Assembly: GCF_018398875.1 (NCBI RefSeq)
Contig: NZ_JAGWDK010000016.1
Location: 91,001 to 155,000, forward strand
Length of the DNA: 64,000 nt
Origin: Bradyrhizobium sp. sGM-13
GTDB lineage: Bacteria > Pseudomonadota > Alphaproteobacteria > Rhizobiales > Xanthobacteraceae
Reading direction: 5' to 3'
Below are positions 35,639 through 44,827 of this stretch, in pieces. Every line of letters begins with the position of its first letter. Within the stretch, counting starts at the first letter, position 1. A program made the position numbers and the translations under genes. Under the pieces are notes generated by a model. It saw nothing but the letters and a program-made list of their open reading frames with translations, was not told the DNA's origin and did no database searches.

Positions 35639-35938
35639 GATGAGCTGCCCCGTGGGGCAAAGGGCTTGCGAGTTCGTTCGTGCGAACGGCCGCTCAAAAC
35701 GGAGAACTCCGGGCGGCCCGCATTAGTTCCGAGCGCAAGGTCTCAAAGCGGAATGGTTCGGCCGAGCAGGTTGCTACTGCATAAAATTTTGGGAAGGCGC
35801 TGACGATGGCGACCGCGATCGCGACACCGTCACCGCGCGCATCGTCGATTTGGCGTGCACAGGCGTGATCACGCGCGTGCATTGCGCGACAGTCGGCGTG
35901 GACCCGAACCCGAAATGGGCGGCATCAAACGCTCGCCA
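35639..35938. other. Intergenic region, nothing assigned
   Basis: 300 bases between the broken Usp gene and the CBS-domain gene stop. Short frames on both strands lack ribosome sites and family features. It may contain the Usp promoter, which I could not identify. Confidence 0.35.
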
Positions 35939-36367
35939 CTAGCGCCGCTCCTTGTCAGTAGGCTCCGAGATGCCCTTGAGAGCATTTTGCGCCGCATCCT
36001 GTTCAGAGCGGCCGAGATCCGCGAGGGCAACAACCCCAACCAATCGCTTGTCCCGGTTCAATACCGGAAGGCGGCGGACCTGATGCTCTGCCATGACGCG
36101 GGCCGCTTGATCCACGTCTTCGTCTTCGAAGCAGTAGCAGATGCCGTCCGACATGACTTCACGCACAGTCGTGTTGCTGGCGGAGCGCTCTTCGGCGACT
36201 GCGCGGACGACGACGTCGCGGTCCGTCACCATGCCGATCAGCCGGTCATTCTCGCCGACCGGCAAGGCCCCGATATTGTCGGCGCGCATCTTTCGCGCTA
36301 CGTCGCGGACCGTCATGTTCGGATCTGCTAGTTGCACTTTGGTTTGCATAACTTGCTGCACTTGCAT
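35939..36367 (-). CDS. CBS-domain pair protein
   Basis: 142 residues from the ATG at 36367, with GAGGAGAA six bases upstream. Two CBS repeats fill the protein: residues ~8-60 (VRDVARKMRADNIGALPV, then MVTDRDVVVRAVAE) and ~70-125 (VDQAARVMAEHQVRRLPV, then GVVALADL). Stand-alone CBS pairs bind adenosine nucleotides and sense energy state; in rhizobia they are often part of stress or low-oxygen regulons. Adjacent to a Usp gene on the same strand, which fits a stress grouping. Confidence 0.9.
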   Translation of the reverse strand: MQVQQVMQTKVQLADPNMTVRDVARKMRADNIGALPVGENDRLIGMVTDRDVVVRAVAEERSASNTTVREVMSDGICYCFEDEDVDQAARVMAEHQVRRLPVLNRDKRLVGVVALADLGRSEQDAAQNALKGISEPTDKERR

Positions 36368-36762
36368 GGCTGTTCTCCTCAACACGAGTTGTAGGATAAC
36401 GCACTACCCGGCCGCGTTGTTGCCTCACCGGGTCATGCCGACGCACGAGCCGCCTGCCGTTCAGTGACCAGATCGCCCCCAACTGGCTTCTGGCGTTGCT
36501 CGCCTCCGCTCCGGATCGCAGCGGCTGTGAGATAGTTTGATCGCTTCACTCATGGGGAATGCGGCCCGCTCGCGAGTTCCGTCCGATCACTTGGGCCTTT
36601 TTGGATAACCGGTCCCGGGCGGCGCGGTTCCGACCAGCTATCGCTAGGTGATTTCGCGCCGGTCTGTGCAATTAGCCCATTGTCCGACGCAACCCCACGG
36701 AAAATGGAACGGTCATGCCGTCTGTCGATTGAACCCGTTGTTTAGTCGGGAGGCGGTTTAGC
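36368..36762. other. Divergent intergenic region, no gene seen
   Basis: 395 bases between the CBS gene start (minus) and the small basic protein (plus). No convincing reading frame, RNA gene or known regulator box was found. Promoters of both neighbours are expected here. Confidence 0.35.
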
Positions 36763-36960
36763 ATGGCCAAGAGCAAAAAGCAGGCTCAAGCGCTCGCCAT
36801 CAAGCTATCGCGCGAACGGCGGGCGGGGAAGCGGGTCCCGGCCCCACCAAAGGGGCGTTCCTCCAAGGAGACGAGACGGCGGGCACAGCGCGATCTTGAG
36901 ATTGGACGGACGCGCGCAAAGCGCGGCGCCGCGAGAAAGAACAGCATAAAGCAGCGTTAG
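36763..36960 (+). CDS. Small highly basic protein, 65 aa
   Basis: The predicted product is very rich in Lys and Arg (MAKSKKQAQALAIKLSRER, then KRVPAPPKGRSSKETRRR), with no hydrophobic segment. GGGAGG lies about 11 bases upstream of the ATG. The composition suggests nucleic-acid binding. No family recognised with confidence. It lies near two other basic or small alphaproteobacterial proteins (DUF4167, DUF6496). Confidence 0.55.
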   Translation: MAKSKKQAQALAIKLSRERRAGKRVPAPPKGRSSKETRRRAQRDLEIGRTRAKRGAARKNSIKQR

Positions 36961-37005
36961 ACATCTCCTTAATGACAGACAAAGGACTCTGAGGCGGCAG
37001 GGCAT

Positions 37006-37350
37006 ATGCATCAGGGAAAGGTCGCCATCCCGGGAGAGCTTTCTCGGCCGAGAAGCGGATGCGAACCGATTGTGCGACATAGATACCGCTTGGCAGTATC
37101 CCCCATTTTGAGAGCGCGTGAGATGCGCTTCAAGGAATTCTTGAGGCACAAACTTCAAATCCCGGTACTCGCGCTGGCCGGCGAGCGAAGTAATGGGCAG
37201 AAGGAAATCGAGATGGCGAAGGAGGTCGCCGACGACGTGCGTGGAGCCGTCGCGCCGGAGACCGGACATTGGTTGCCCGATGAAAATCCGCGCTTCGTCT
37301 CGCAGAGGCTCATTGCGTTCTTCGCCGAAACGACGGGCAAGTCTCGTTGA
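37006..37350 (+). pseudogene. C-terminal remnant of an alpha/beta hydrolase
   Basis: Only the last ~75 residues look like a family: LQIPVLALAGERS followed by a helix and APETGHWLPDENPRFVSQRL, with the catalytic His in GHW. This is the end of epoxide-hydrolase/dehalogenase-like alpha/beta hydrolases. The oxyanion strand, nucleophile elbow and cap are missing, and the first ~40 encoded residues do not fit. It is best read as a decayed gene whose 5' two thirds have been lost. Confidence 0.6.
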
Positions 37351-37505
37351 GGCAAGTCCGAGCAGAGGATCGGAAGTCCGGTGGCCAAAAATTACACGGC
37401 GGCTCGAATGGCGCTGAGCGTGCCGTGAAACCGCCTGGGCGGAACGCTCTTTCAAGATAACGAAGTTTCCGTCCTTAGGTCCGCTATTACAGAACGATTG
37501 CTCGA

Positions 37506-37763
37506 TCATCCGCTGTGTCCCAGCCGCGGCTTGGGCAAGTTTGCCGGCTGTGAGAGCCGCCCTCCGTGCGCCTCATCGTGCATCGACCGCAAATAGTGTT
37601 CGGCGTGCTGAAGATAGTTTTCCGCTGCGATCAGATCTCCCTTCAGCGCTTCAGCGCGCGCCAACTCTACGTAGCGCTCGTAATTCCTTTGTGCGTTCTG
37701 AGACTGCCTCGGGAGGCGGGTCCTGACGACTTTGTTTTTCGGTGACCGTGTTCTTCTCGCCAT
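37506..37763 (-). CDS. Short DUF4167 protein
   Basis: 85 residues. The NAQRNYERYVELARAEAL segment followed by GDLIAAENYLQHAEHYLRSM is the DUF4167 core. In most alphaproteobacteria this domain heads a 200-300 residue protein with a long disordered tail; here the tail is only ~20 residues, so this is a short paralogue or truncated copy. The N-terminus is Arg/Lys rich. The function of the family is not established. No strong ribosome site is seen. Confidence 0.7.
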   Translation of the reverse strand: MARRTRSPKNKVVRTRLPRQSQNAQRNYERYVELARAEALKGDLIAAENYLQHAEHYLRSMHDEAHGGRLSQPANLPKPRLGHSG

Positions 37764-37797
37764 TGTGCTAGCTGTAAAATTGATCTGCGGCGCAAGG

Positions 37798-38301
37798 CTA
37801 TCGCCGACGACGCGCTCTGGTCCGGGCTGCCTTTTTGGCTGCCGCTGACCGCTTCGCCGGGCCTTTGGTCTTTACGGCCTTCCGAGCCGCCGCTGAGCGG
37901 GCCGAGGCGGAGCGACGCGAGGCGGCGCTTCGTGCTTGTTTCGACAGTGCCGCACGCGACGCTGTGCTGCGTGGCTCACGCTTGAGGGTCTGCGATACAG
38001 CACGTGACACGCGCGGCTGGCGTCGGGTCTTTCGCTTGCCCTGGCCCGCCTCATAGGCGTATTCGGCGCTTTTGCGGGTCCTTGCCTTGGCCTTGCCTTT
38101 TGCCGGCGGACGAAGCGGGACGCCCGCGCGCCGTGCCTTGGATAGGCCGATTGCAATCGCCTGCTGTGGCGATCTCGCTCCATGTTGGCCGCGGCGGACT
38201 TTGCGAATTTCCTCGTGCACAAACTCGCCCGCCTGGGTGGTTGGCGATTTGCCTGCGCGCTTGGCCCGCTTGGCCTTCTGCACTGTTTTCCGCTCTGGCA
38301 T
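37798..38301 (-). CDS. DUF6496 protein with histone H1-like Lys/Arg/Ala tail
   Basis: 167 residues from the ATG at 38301, with GGAGA six bases upstream; the frame is open further up without support. Residues ~20-65 carry the DUF6496-like core (GEFVHEEIRKVRRG, then SPQQAIAIGLSKARRAGV). The remaining ~95 residues are almost entirely Lys, Arg, Ala and Ser (SAAAKKAARTRARRRR at the end), like eukaryotic H1 tails or bacterial nucleoid proteins. DNA or RNA binding is likely from composition (inference). Confidence 0.72.
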   Translation of the reverse strand: MPERKTVQKAKRAKRAGKSPTTQAGEFVHEEIRKVRRGQHGARSPQQAIAIGLSKARRAGVPLRPPAKGKAKARTRKSAEYAYEAGQGKRKTRRQPRVSRAVSQTLKREPRSTASRAALSKQARSAASRRSASARSAAARKAVKTKGPAKRSAAAKKAARTRARRRR

Positions 38302-38859
38302 GATCGTCTCCAATTGGTGGTGCATCGCCCCGCGAAACGGCTTTGCCAGTGGCCGTTCTCTCAAGAAACTAACGTCCCACCACCCGAAATGGTCCCGCAG
38401 GCGCGAAGCTCTGACCGAAGCGCTCAACGGGTCGAAAGCGACAAAAGCTGTGCGAGGCCTGATCGAACGGATCGTTCTGCGCCTGGGCTCACGCGGGAAA
38501 CGTTCTCCTTCAGTTCCATCGCAGGAACTTTCATCGCTGAACGTCAGGCTTCGCGGCGGGGGATCGGCGCGCTGCATTGCTGCACCGAGCTTGATCGCTC
38601 GAAGCTCGGCATCAAGCGGCGTCTACCGCAGATCGTCTGGCGAGTTGAGACGAGCCAGCATTCAGGAAATCCAAACCACCGCGAGCACTCCTGGCGCAGC
38701 GCTATGCTCAAGTTGTTGCCACGGCCTGGCGTGCGCTGACGGCTGGGATCGCCGGTGCGTATCCCGCCGGCGTTGTGACTGCGTGTTCAGCTACGCTTAG
38801 CGAGAATCGTCGCCGTCTTTGGTCGATAAAAATACAACATCCAACAAAAACGAACGCCG
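38302..38859. other. Divergent intergenic region upstream of the siderophore receptor
   Basis: 558 bases between the DUF6496 gene start and the Irr-like box. Long overlapping open frames on the plus strand are antisense extensions of the DUF6496 frame and show no family features. The last ~60 bases become AT-rich (AAAAATACAACATCC), as expected for the receptor promoter. Confidence 0.4.
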
Positions 38860-38876
38860 TTTTGAAGGCTTCTAAT
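38860..38876. promoter_or_regulatory. Irr-type iron control element (ICE-like box)
   Basis: The 17 bases TTTTGAAGGCTTCTAAT match the rhizobial Irr/ICE consensus TTTAGAA-N3-TTCTAAA (recalled) with two differences and the exact spacing. It lies 71 bases before the preferred receptor ATG at 38947, in an AT-rich promoter-like stretch, and the downstream genes are iron-uptake genes. In Bradyrhizobium Irr acts as the main low-iron regulator. Confidence 0.55.
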
Positions 38877-38946
38877 GCCCGAAGCATGTCTGCTCGTCAA
38901 ACGATTCAGTAAGAGGCCCACACGAGGACCATCAATCGGGGTGAGG

Positions 38947-41232
38947 ATGAATCTTTCGACGAAGAAGCTCTACTGTGCCGTTTGTTGTGGCACGGCGAGT
39001 TACCTGGCACTGTCCTTTCAATTAGTACAAGAAGTTCACGCAAGAGAACCAGTCTCCTTACCTGCCGTCACGATTGACTCACCAAAACGTCAAGCCGTAC
39101 GACGTCCACAGCCTCAGCAGGGCACAAGGAGCACGCGCGTCCTTGCTCCACGCGTTGCGGCTCCAGCGAGCCAGCGCGAGGCTATCCCATATCTCACGCC
39201 TTCGACCGGCACCATTGGTCAGCCGCCGGCTCCCTATGCGGGCGGCCAGGTCGGGACCACCACACGCGTCGGCATGTTAGGCAATCGCAATGTCTTCGAT
39301 ACGCCGTTCAACACGACGGGCTACACGGACAAGCTTATCCGCGACCAGCAGGCCAACACCATCACCGACGTCACCGACAACGATCCCTCGGTGCGCACGA
39401 ACTCTCCACGCTACAGCGGACTCGATGGATTCTTGATCCGCGGCTTCCCGGTCTTCGCGAGCGACATCGCGTTTGACGGCCTCTACGGCATCACCGATAC
39501 GCGCCGCCCTGCTCTTGAACCCATCGAGCGCGTGGAGATCCTCAAGGGACCAAGCGCCTTGTTGTATGGGATTTCACCGTTCGGAAATATCGGCGGCACC
39601 ATCAACCTGATCCCGAAGCGCGCCACTGACGATCCGATCACGCGATGGACTACGAGCTTCGTGTCCAACGGAAATGTTGGGTCGGCGATCGATTTCGGCC
39701 GGCGCTTTGGCGCCAACAAAGAATGGGGCGTTCGCGTCAATGGCGCCTATCGCGATGGCCGGACGCCGATCGACTTCCAGACGGATGGGTTCGGTGTCGG
39801 CGCGGTTGCTCTCGACTACCGCGGCGAGCGCTTCCGAGCCACCGTCGATTTCGGTTACCAGCAGCAGGACCTGAACGCTCCTACACGCGTGCGGCAAGTG
39901 AACTTGGGATTTCCGATCCCGGTTTCGCCCTCGCTCACGATCAACCAGCAGCAACCCTGGGAATACTATAATTCCGACCATCGATACGCTGCGGTCCGCG
40001 CCGAATATGACCTCAACGATTTCTGGACGCTGTATGCAGCCTACGGTCGCAGCCGATCCAAGGAGGTTTTCTTTGGTGGAACTGTGCGGATAACAAATGC
40101 ACTGGGCCAGTTCACGTCACAGCCGGCCCTCACCGTGCAGGATGCCGATCGCGAGACTGGCGAGATCGGACTACGCGGCCGTTTCACCACCGGAGCGGTG
40201 AAACATTCCACCGTGGTTGCGACAACCGGGCTGTGGCAAGACAGCGGAACTGCCACCACCAATATCGGACCATCGATCACGTCGAACCTCTATAATCCCG
40301 TTTACGTGGCTCCGCGTAGCGCGGCTGGCCTGTCGCACAACGCGCCACTTTCTGCGCAGCGGATCAATCAAAGCGTCGCGATCGCGGATACGATGTCGAT
40401 CCTCGATGATCGCGTGCTTCTCACACTGGGCGGGCGTTGGCAGGGGATCGACGTCACCAACTTCAACACGACCACAGGTGCCGTGACCTCACGCCCGCAG
40501 AACGAGGCGATCACCCCTGCGGTGGCTCTCGTGCTGAAGCCAATCAGCAATCTGTCGCTCTACGGCAACTACATCGAAGGCTTAACGTCGGGCGGAACGG
40601 CGCCGACCGAGGCCGTCAATCGAGGTCAAGTCTTTCCTGCGATCGTAACCAAGCAGATCGAGGTCGGTGCCAAGTATGACTTCGGGATCTTGGGGGTTAC
40701 TGTGGCGGCGTTTGAGATCACGCAGCCCAACGGCATCACCGATCCGACGACCAGGATCTTCTCGGTTGACGGCGAGCAGCGCAATCGTGGATTGGAGTTC
40801 AACACCTTCGGCGAGGTCGCCCCGGGAATGCGCCTGCTCGGTGGCGTGGCCTTCCTCGATGGCGTGCAGATCAAGACGTCTGGTGGCCGCTTCGACGGCA
40901 AAACCGCGGTCGGGGTGCCAGATATCCAATTCAACCTCTATGGCGAATACGATCTGCCCTTCTGGCAGACATCGGGAGTCGTGACCCTGACCGGGCGGGT
41001 CATTTACACCTCGCCGCAGTATTACGATCAGGGGAACACGCAGCAGATTCCGGACTGGGTTCGGACCGACATCGGAGCACGCTACGTCACCAAGATTGAC
41101 GGCAGGCCGCTGACGTTGCGGGCGGCGGTCGAAAACGTCTTCGGTCTGGACTACTGGGCGACGACGGGACGTGGCTTTTTGACTCCGGGCACACCGCGCA
41201 CCTACCGGCTCTCGGCGAGCATCGACTTTTGA
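38947..41232 (+). CDS. TonB-dependent siderophore receptor
   Basis: 761 residues from the ATG at 38947 (GGGG a few bases upstream). An ATG at 38875 would overlap the Irr-like box and is less likely. After a signal-like leader, a linker (GGQVGTTTRVGMLGNRNV) precedes the plug domain (TITDVTDNDPSVR, then GFLIRGF and ERVEILKGPSALLYG). The 22-strand barrel follows, ending with SASIDF (terminal Phe). The overall style is FhuA/FhuE-like, importing ferric hydroxamate-type siderophores across the outer membrane using TonB energy. Probably iron-repressed through the upstream box. The PepSY protein gene follows after 22 bases. Confidence 0.92.
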   Translation: MNLSTKKLYCAVCCGTASYLALSFQLVQEVHAREPVSLPAVTIDSPKRQAVRRPQPQQGTRSTRVLAPRVAAPASQREAIPYLTPSTGTIGQPPAPYAGGQVGTTTRVGMLGNRNVFDTPFNTTGYTDKLIRDQQANTITDVTDNDPSVRTNSPRYSGLDGFLIRGFPVFASDIAFDGLYGITDTRRPALEPIERVEILKGPSALLYGISPFGNIGGTINLIPKRATDDPITRWTTSFVSNGNVGSAIDFGRRFGANKEWGVRVNGAYRDGRTPIDFQTDGFGVGAVALDYRGERFRATVDFGYQQQDLNAPTRVRQVNLGFPIPVSPSLTINQQQPWEYYNSDHRYAAVRAEYDLNDFWTLYAAYGRSRSKEVFFGGTVRITNALGQFTSQPALTVQDADRETGEIGLRGRFTTGAVKHSTVVATTGLWQDSGTATTNIGPSITSNLYNPVYVAPRSAAGLSHNAPLSAQRINQSVAIADTMSILDDRVLLTLGGRWQGIDVTNFNTTTGAVTSRPQNEAITPAVALVLKPISNLSLYGNYIEGLTSGGTAPTEAVNRGQVFPAIVTKQIEVGAKYDFGILGVTVAAFEITQPNGITDPTTRIFSVDGEQRNRGLEFNTFGEVAPGMRLLGGVAFLDGVQIKTSGGRFDGKTAVGVPDIQFNLYGEYDLPFWQTSGVVTLTGRVIYTSPQYYDQGNTQQIPDWVRTDIGARYVTKIDGRPLTLRAAVENVFGLDYWATTGRGFLTPGTPRTYRLSASIDF

Positions 41233-41254
41233 GGCGCCGTGAGACAGTGATGTT

Positions 41255-42439
41255 GTGAACGACCTTTCAGGAACGAAAGTAGCAGCCGCCTGGGCGCCCA
41301 TGAAGGCGGCCAGGCTGCGCGTTGCGCTCGTCTGGCTCCACCGATGGGTTGGCCTCAGCCTCGGTGTCCTCCTCGTGGTGGTCGGGCTTACGGGCAGCTT
41401 CATCGTCTTTTATCGCGAGATCGATGCGGCATTGAATCCGAGCCTCTACACCCCGGCCGGACCTCAGCACCATCTTGAGGCCGCCGAGGTCATGCGGATT
41501 GCGGCCACCGTGGATTCGGCGCCGATCCGATCCGTCATTGCACCTGACCAGACTTGGCCGGTCTGGGTCGTCATGCACTCCCACCCGACGGAGAAAGGTC
41601 GGTATCCGAGTCTCTGGACCACCATGATCGACCCTTCGAATGGGAAGGTGCTCGGCCGGCGCGACTACACCAACTGTTTCGCATTCACCGTCTATCGCGT
41701 GCACTACAATCTGCTGCTCCATGACTGGTGGGGCAGCGAGCTTGTCGGAGTGATCGGCTTCGTGCTGCTCGGGATGGCTTTCTCGGGCCTGTATCTGTGG
41801 TGGCCGAAGCGAGTCCGGTTCTGGCGCTCAGTCTCGATCCGCAGGCACGTGTCCGCGCAACGCCTTATGCTCGATCTGCACAACATGGCAGGCTTCTGGA
41901 GCCTACCGTTGCTTGCTCTGATCTCCGTTACGGGTATCGGTATCGTGTTTCCCGGTGTCATCCGCCCCGTAGTCGGCCTGGTCTCGACGGCCACTCCTTA
42001 TCCGTCGCCGACCATCAAGCCTCCACCGCCAAACGGAGCCGCACGATTGTCTGCTGATGCGATCGTTCTCGCGGCGCGCGCCGCCAAGCCCGGCTACGAC
42101 ATAGCGCAATTGAATCCGCCGAGCGAGACCCGCAACACCTGGCGTGTCCTGTTGCGACCGCCTGGCTCCAGTCCAGCCCTTCGCACTCGCGGTGCCATCT
42201 GGCTCGATCCCTGGACGGGTGCACTCGCGCACGACCGCACGCCCGATTCCATGTCGCTGGGCGACCGCTATATGACCGAACAGCTCTGGCTCCATAACGG
42301 ATCGAGCTTCGGCTTGCTCGGCCGTCTTCTTGTCTTTGCTTCCGGCTTCGTGCCGCTCATTCTCTTCGTCACAAGCTTTCAGGTTTGGCGATCCAGAAGG
42401 AGGCACAGAACAAAAAGAGGCGATGCGCGAAGCTCATGA
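41255..42439 (+). CDS. PepSY-TM family inner membrane protein (siderophore/iron reductase type)
   Basis: 394 residues, GTG start. Four membrane helices: ~27-48 (VGLSLGVLLVVVGLTGSFIVF), around the LVGVIGFVLLGMAFSGLYLWW segment, near LALISVTGIGIVF, and the C-terminal LLVFASGFVPLILFV. Conserved His residues occur in LHRWVG, RVHYNLLLHD and LDLHNMAG. The family (PiuB, FsrB-like) sits next to siderophore receptors and is thought to reduce ferric siderophores in the periplasm. Co-transcription with the receptor is likely. Confidence 0.87.
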   Translation: MNDLSGTKVAAAWAPMKAARLRVALVWLHRWVGLSLGVLLVVVGLTGSFIVFYREIDAALNPSLYTPAGPQHHLEAAEVMRIAATVDSAPIRSVIAPDQTWPVWVVMHSHPTEKGRYPSLWTTMIDPSNGKVLGRRDYTNCFAFTVYRVHYNLLLHDWWGSELVGVIGFVLLGMAFSGLYLWWPKRVRFWRSVSIRRHVSAQRLMLDLHNMAGFWSLPLLALISVTGIGIVFPGVIRPVVGLVSTATPYPSPTIKPPPPNGAARLSADAIVLAARAAKPGYDIAQLNPPSETRNTWRVLLRPPGSSPALRTRGAIWLDPWTGALAHDRTPDSMSLGDRYMTEQLWLHNGSSFGLLGRLLVFASGFVPLILFVTSFQVWRSRRRHRTKRGDARSS

Positions 42440-42523
42440 GTGTGCCCTCGTTCAATGGAGCGAATGAGCTCCGAACGTGCGTACGAACGGATGCGCGAGC
42501 ACCGACGCCGCTCTTCCAAAACG

Positions 42524-42554
42524 AACGCCGCCAAGTCGTTGACCTGGCGGCGTT
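42524..42554 (-). terminator. Rho-independent terminator of tRNA-fMet
   Basis: A perfect 10-bp stem (AACGCCGCCA / TGGCGGCGTT) with an 11-base loop. It starts four bases after the tRNA 3' end when read on the minus strand and is followed by CGTTTTGG. Position and strength fit a terminator for the tRNA transcript. Confidence 0.75.
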
Positions 42555-42557
42555 GTC

Positions 42558-42634
<77 letters not shown>

Positions 42635-42959
42635 TTAAACCGTTGCACTGCCTTCGAAAAACCGGGACCCGACGTGAAAGCCGGCCAACGCGTGGTTGCG
42701 CCGATCAATCCCGTCCGGAGGCTTCCTGAGAAGGCGACCCGGGCAAGGCCATCGGGTGCGAGGGGTATGTATCAACGTCACCCCGCTTTGGAAAGGGGCA
42801 AGAAGGGGCTTTTGCAGATTTTATGACAGCAAAAACGAGGGGTTGGAGCGCCAAAACCTGCCTTTGGAACCGCTCTTGCCATAAACGCCGCAAAAGCGGA
42901 GTTTTTGCGCCCAAAGCCGCGGCCCATCAGGTCGCCAGAACAAAAATCCGGGAGGGGGC
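42635..42959. other. Intergenic region with a small hairpin
   Basis: 325 bases between the tRNA and the GMC oxidoreductase gene. No gene seen. An imperfect stem AAACGCCGC-AAAA-GCGGAGTTT at 42883-42905 followed by TT could be a weak terminator or attenuator on the plus strand. The tRNA promoter should lie at the left edge. Confidence 0.4.
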
Positions 42960-44573
42960 ATGGGCGTGACCGATACTTTCGATTTCGTGGTGGTGGGTGG
43001 CGGCTCCGGTGGCTGCACGGTGGCGGGACGGCTGTCGGAGGATTCGAAGACGTCGGTGGCGCTACTCGATGCCGGCGGCCGGAACGACAATTGGGTGGTC
43101 ACGACGCCGTTCGCGCTCGTGCTGATGGTCGCAGGCCCCGTCAACAACTGGGCCTTCAGCACGGTGCCGCAGAAGGGCCTCAACGGACGCATCGGCTATC
43201 AGCCGCGCGGCAAGGGGCTCGGCGGCTCCTCGGCGATTAACGCGATGGTCTATATCCGCGGCCACCGCGCCGACTATGATCAATGGGCCTCGCTCGGCAA
43301 TACCGGCTGGTCGTTCGCCGACGTGCTGCCCTACTTCAAGCGCGCCGAAGACAATGCCGATTTTAACGGCGAATATCACGGCAAGGGCGGTCCCCTCGCG
43401 GTCAACAAGTCGCGCACCGGCAATCCGGTGCAGCAGATTTTTCTGCAGGCGGCGCAGGAAGCTCAGTTTCGCCTGCGCGAGGATTTCAACGCCGACGAAC
43501 ACGAAGGCCTCGGCATCTATCAACTGACACAGAGGAACGGCGAACGCTGCAGCGCCGCGCGCGCCTATATCCACCCGCATATGGGACGCCGCGCCAACCT
43601 GCGTGTCGAGACCCATGCCCACGCCACCCGCCTCCTGTTCGAAGGCAAGCGCGCGGTCGGCGTCGAATACCGGCAGGGCAAGGAGCTGAAGCAGATCCGC
43701 GCCCGGCGCGAGGTGATCCTCTCCGCCGGCGCGTTCCAGACGCCGCATGTTCTGATGCTGTCGGGCATCGGCGACAGCATCGAGCTTGCAAAGCACGGCG
43801 TCGCCACCGTGCATCACCTGCCTGGCGTAGGACAAAACCTGCAGGATCACCCGGATTTCGTGTTCGGCTACATGTCCGACAATCCCCACTTCAACGGCAT
43901 TTCACTTAAAGCGCTGCCGCGGCTGCTGCGGGCCATCCGACAGTATCGCCGCGAACGCACCGGGCCGATGACATCGAATTTCGCCGAATGCGGCGGCTTC
44001 CTGAAAACCCGGCCCGATCTCGACATCCCCGACATCCAGCTTCATTTCGGCATGGCGATGGCCGGCGATCACGGCCGCAAGCGCCATCGCGGCACCGGCT
44101 TCACCTGCCACGTCTGCCTGCTGCGGCCGAAGAGCCGCGGTAGAATTTCGCTGCTCGGTGCCGATCCATTTGCGCCGCCGCTGATCGACCCGAATTTCTT
44201 CGGTGACGCGGACGACCTGGAAGCCATGGTCGCCGGCTTCAAGACCACGCGCCGGCTGATGGAGACGCCGGCGCTGTGCGCGTTGCAGAAGAAGGAGATG
44301 TTCACGGAAGGCGTGCATAGCGATGACGATATCCGCGACGTGTTGCGCGCCCGGGTCGACACCGTCTATCACCCGGTCGGCACGGCCAAGATGGGCGTCA
44401 ATGATCCCATGGCCGTAGTCGATCCGAAGCTGAAAGTGTACGGCGTCGGGGGATTGCGCGTGGTCGATGCGTCGATCATGCCGACGCTGATCGGCGGCAA
44501 CACCAATGCACCGACGATCATGATCGGGGAAAAGGCCGCCGACATGATCAGAGCGGAGATGCGGGCGGTTTGA
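42960..44573 (+). CDS. GMC-family FAD oxidoreductase (choline/alcohol dehydrogenase type)
   Basis: 537 residues. The N-terminal FAD motif is VVVGGGSGGCTVAGRL. The GMC signature 1 region reads RGKGLGGSSAINAMVYIRG, and signature 2 is GAFQTPHVLMLSGIG. The C-terminal catalytic pair lies in VDTVYHPVGTAKMG (His) and GGNTNAPTIMIGE (Asn). Members oxidise alcohols, choline or polyethylene glycols with FAD. A GGGAGGGGG run just before the ATG is an obvious ribosome site. No partner gene defines the substrate. A palindromic repeat follows the stop. Confidence 0.92.
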   Translation: MGVTDTFDFVVVGGGSGGCTVAGRLSEDSKTSVALLDAGGRNDNWVVTTPFALVLMVAGPVNNWAFSTVPQKGLNGRIGYQPRGKGLGGSSAINAMVYIRGHRADYDQWASLGNTGWSFADVLPYFKRAEDNADFNGEYHGKGGPLAVNKSRTGNPVQQIFLQAAQEAQFRLREDFNADEHEGLGIYQLTQRNGERCSAARAYIHPHMGRRANLRVETHAHATRLLFEGKRAVGVEYRQGKELKQIRARREVILSAGAFQTPHVLMLSGIGDSIELAKHGVATVHHLPGVGQNLQDHPDFVFGYMSDNPHFNGISLKALPRLLRAIRQYRRERTGPMTSNFAECGGFLKTRPDLDIPDIQLHFGMAMAGDHGRKRHRGTGFTCHVCLLRPKSRGRISLLGADPFAPPLIDPNFFGDADDLEAMVAGFKTTRRLMETPALCALQKKEMFTEGVHSDDDIRDVLRARVDTVYHPVGTAKMGVNDPMAVVDPKLKVYGVGGLRVVDASIMPTLIGGNTNAPTIMIGEKAADMIRAEMRAV

Positions 44574-44580
44574 TTGTCCG

Positions 44581-44702
44581 TCATTGCGAGAATCGTAGAG
44601 TGGGCAAAGCGAAGGGTGCCCACCATGGCAGTATCGATGCGGATGGATGGTGGGCACGGCGCAAGGGCGCCTTTGCCCACCCTACGATTCTCGCATGATG
44701 AG
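44581..44702. repeat. Palindromic intergenic repeat, copy 1 (GTGGGCAAAG family)
   Basis: Nested inverted repeats. The outer arms 44581-44609 and 44671-44700 pair over nearly 28 bases (GCGAGAATCGTAG near the ends, GTGGGCAAAG inside). The inner arms GTGCCCACCAT and ATGGTGGGCAC also pair. A second copy of the core lies at 48163-48248. It begins eight bases after the GMC gene stop and would form a strong hairpin in RNA. Confidence 0.85.
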
Positions 44703-44827
44703 AGAGCCGTTTCCGGGATCGCAATGCATTATCCGCACGCCTTCCCGCCTTATCACCGGCATCCGACTTGGCTAGAGTGGCCGCATTGGACTACAAGAAC
44801 ACCATCTGACGCAACGGGAGAGAAAAA

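Noticed and set aside
38370..38397. GGGAC-N17-CGTT (minus strand) as an EcfG stress promoter for the DUF6496 gene
   Set aside because: The -35 element differs from GGAAC and the site lies well upstream of the start; too weak to list as a feature.
38182..38800. Overlapping plus-strand frames before the siderophore receptor
   Set aside because: Partly antisense to the DUF6496 gene, no family features and no ribosome site; treated as non-coding promoter region.
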